Shown in pieces: positions 63,028-64,000 of a stretch of 64,000 bases of DNA. The position numbers and the translations under genes are program-made. The stretch lies in contig DBBU01000001.1 in NCBI GenBank assembly GCA_002292365.1, positions 3,551 to 67,550 on the forward strand, given 5' to 3'. Source of the DNA: Flammeovirgaceae bacterium UBA976. GTDB taxonomy: Bacteria; Bacteroidota; Bacteroidia; Cytophagales; Cyclobacteriaceae. The first letter of the stretch is position 1. Every line of letters begins with the position of its first letter. The notes under the pieces were generated by a model. The model worked only from the letters and a program-made list of their open reading frames with translations. It did not search any database and was not told where the DNA came from.

Positions 63028-63724
63028 ATTATATTTAATCCCCACTTATTTATCAAGTACAAATAATAGAAACAACATTACCAATGCCGTCAAAAATGTG
63101 ATTCGAACAACTACTTACTATTTGGTTGAAAACATCCGTACGGCCCGAAGGTATCTCTCTTCACTTCAATTGGGGCTGGATATAGAAACAATCCATTTTG
63201 AACCTATGGATAAACGTTTTGATGAACAGGCACTCCCTGTGTTATTTAAGCCCTTATTGGCTGGAGTAAATATGGGCATCCTCTCAGAAGCGGGGCTACC
63301 CGCCATTGCTGATCCTGGAAATCTTGCGGTAAGATATGCTCATCAGGAAGACCTTGAAGTGGTGTGCTTGGAAGGTGCTTCATCGATTATTTTGGGTCTT
63401 ATCTCCAGTGGCCTCAATGGACAACAGTTCACGTTTCATGGGTATCTTCCCATTGATTCCTTACTTCGCGAAAAAAAAATCAAAGCTATGGAACAGACTG
63501 CCCTAAGCAGTGGCTACAGTCAAGTTTTCATGGAAACCCCTTATCGGAATCAACAACTATTGAGTGCCCTAACCAAAATCCTCCAACCAGATACTGTATT
63601 GGCCATCGGAGCAGACCTGACCGGTCAAAAACAATATACACGTTCCAAAAAAGTAAGTGTCTGGAAAAAAAACTTTTTTAAATTGGATAAAATTTCTTGT
63701 ATTTTCTCAATAGGTATCTATTGA
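63014..63724 (+). CDS. Tetrapyrrole-methylase-family SAM methyltransferase (RsmI-related)
   Basis: This protein of 236 residues starts KGKLYLIPTYLSS, has a central SEAGLPAIADPGNLAVRYAHQ (the RsmI-like SAM-binding segment) and a GASSIILGLISSGLNGQQFTFHGYLP stretch. RsmI methylates the 2'-hydroxyl of C1402 in 16S rRNA; this shorter relative, common in Bacteroidota, may do the same or another methylation. The metK gene for SAM synthesis follows 73 bases downstream with its own promoter. Confidence 0.85.
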   Translation: MEKGKLYLIPTYLSSTNNRNNITNAVKNVIRTTTYYLVENIRTARRYLSSLQLGLDIETIHFEPMDKRFDEQALPVLFKPLLAGVNMGILSEAGLPAIADPGNLAVRYAHQEDLEVVCLEGASSIILGLISSGLNGQQFTFHGYLPIDSLLREKKIKAMEQTALSSGYSQVFMETPYRNQQLLSALTKILQPDTVLAIGADLTGQKQYTRSKKVSVWKKNFFKLDKISCIFSIGIY

Positions 63725-63753
63725 TAAATTACCTTATTTCCAATAAAAAAAAC

Positions 63754-63761
63754 TAATTTTG
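63754..63761 (+). promoter_or_regulatory. -7 element for metK
   Basis: TAATTTTG is an exact TAnnTTTG match, 36 bases before the metK ATG. The -33 region is CTTATTT at about the right distance, without a clear TTTG. Confidence 0.5.
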
Positions 63762-63797
63762 CGTTCATAGTTTTAAATACTTAAACCTTCAAATTTT

Positions 63798-64000
63798 ATG
63801 AGTTATTTATTTACCTCTGAATCTGTTTCGGAAGGACATCCCGATAAAGTAGCTGATCAAATATCAGATGCCTTGATTGATCATTTTTTAGCTTTTGACA
63901 AGGATTCCAAAGTAGCTTGTGAAACCCTGGTCACGACAGGTTTGGTCATGTTGGCAGGAGAAGTTAAATCTAGTGCCTACCTCGACGTTCAAGAAATCGC
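63798..64000 (+). CDS. metK: S-adenosylmethionine synthase, N-terminal fragment
   Basis: The gene starts with the ATG at 63798 and runs off the right edge; 67 residues are visible. It reads [23 protein letters not shown], of which SEGHPDK is the ATP-binding signature with the active-site His. [17 protein letters not shown] follows. MetK makes SAM from methionine and ATP. I see no SAM riboswitch in the 73-base leader region. Confidence 0.95.
   Translation, partial: MSYLFTSESVSEGHPDKVADQISDALIDHFLAFDKDSKVACETLVTTGLVMLAGEVKSSAYLDVQEI

Noticed and set aside
1..64000. CRISPR arrays, insertion sequences, prophage, tRNA or rRNA genes
   Set aside because: I looked for regular direct repeats, transposase or integrase frames and tRNA-like cloverleaf segments in the gaps and found none.

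Overview
The window is a 64 kb piece of a Bacteroidota chromosome with moderate to low GC, probably from a Cytophagales-like marine lineage. The evidence is the gene families present (an uppS-bamA-ompH-ompH operon, a DUF6089 barrel protein, a SurA pair, a CarboxypepD_reg-type TonB receptor, cysD/cysN sulfate adenylyltransferase), -7 elements of the Bacteroidetes type TAnnTTTG, little sign of Shine-Dalgarno use and many TTG/GTG starts. The lineage below phylum is inference. I found no rRNA, tRNA, CRISPR array or insertion sequence. Layout: 1-5660 holds the end of a nucleotide-sugar block (rfbA, rfbC, a UDP-glucuronate decarboxylase) and then a tight cysC-cysD-cysN-cysQ cluster that makes and recycles activated sulfate (PAPS). 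5775-17102 is a Wzx/Wzy-type exopolysaccharide cluster: a six-SLBB outer-membrane export protein, a Wzz-like copolymerase without a kinase domain, four glycosyltransferases, a polymerase/ligase, a hexapeptide acyltransferase and an antisense flippase. 17454-22967 adds a lipoprotein, two tandem Wzi-like surface-attachment barrels and the polyprenyl-phosphate sugar-1-phosphate transferase that would start the repeat unit. 23060-28731 has pheS, a MoxR ATPase, two SurA-type chaperones and guaB. 28826-33324 looks like a thiamine (or related vitamin) salvage locus: a PnuC-type transporter, a NadR-type kinase, a TPP riboswitch in front of a TonB-dependent receptor, a strong terminator and a thiamine-pyrophosphokinase-like protein that seems to have lost catalytic motifs. 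33355-43410 is an acyl-CoA catabolic region built from two divergent gene sets around an 815-bp spacer. The left set is SDR, enoyl-CoA hydratase, alkenal-reductase-like MDR, thiolase and a nitronate monooxygenase gene broken by two in-frame stop codons. The right set is two SDRs, a MaoC hydratase, and an acyl-CoA dehydrogenase next to an APH-type kinase. The last two resemble the two halves of ACAD10/ACAD11, so the region may degrade 4-hydroxy fatty acids; this is the most attractive functional hypothesis in the window. 43669-64000 is mostly housekeeping: prmC, ribD-cupin-fRMsr, a compact phospholipid/envelope run (CPBP protease, DUF2007, cdsA, gdhA, psd, RDD), dusB, an EamA exporter, uppS-bamA-skp-skp, DUF6089, nadK with a CBS/ACT protein, an alpha/beta hydrolase, cvpA, yqeY, pdxJ, another hydrolase, a tetrapyrrole-methylase-family methyltransferase and the start of metK.
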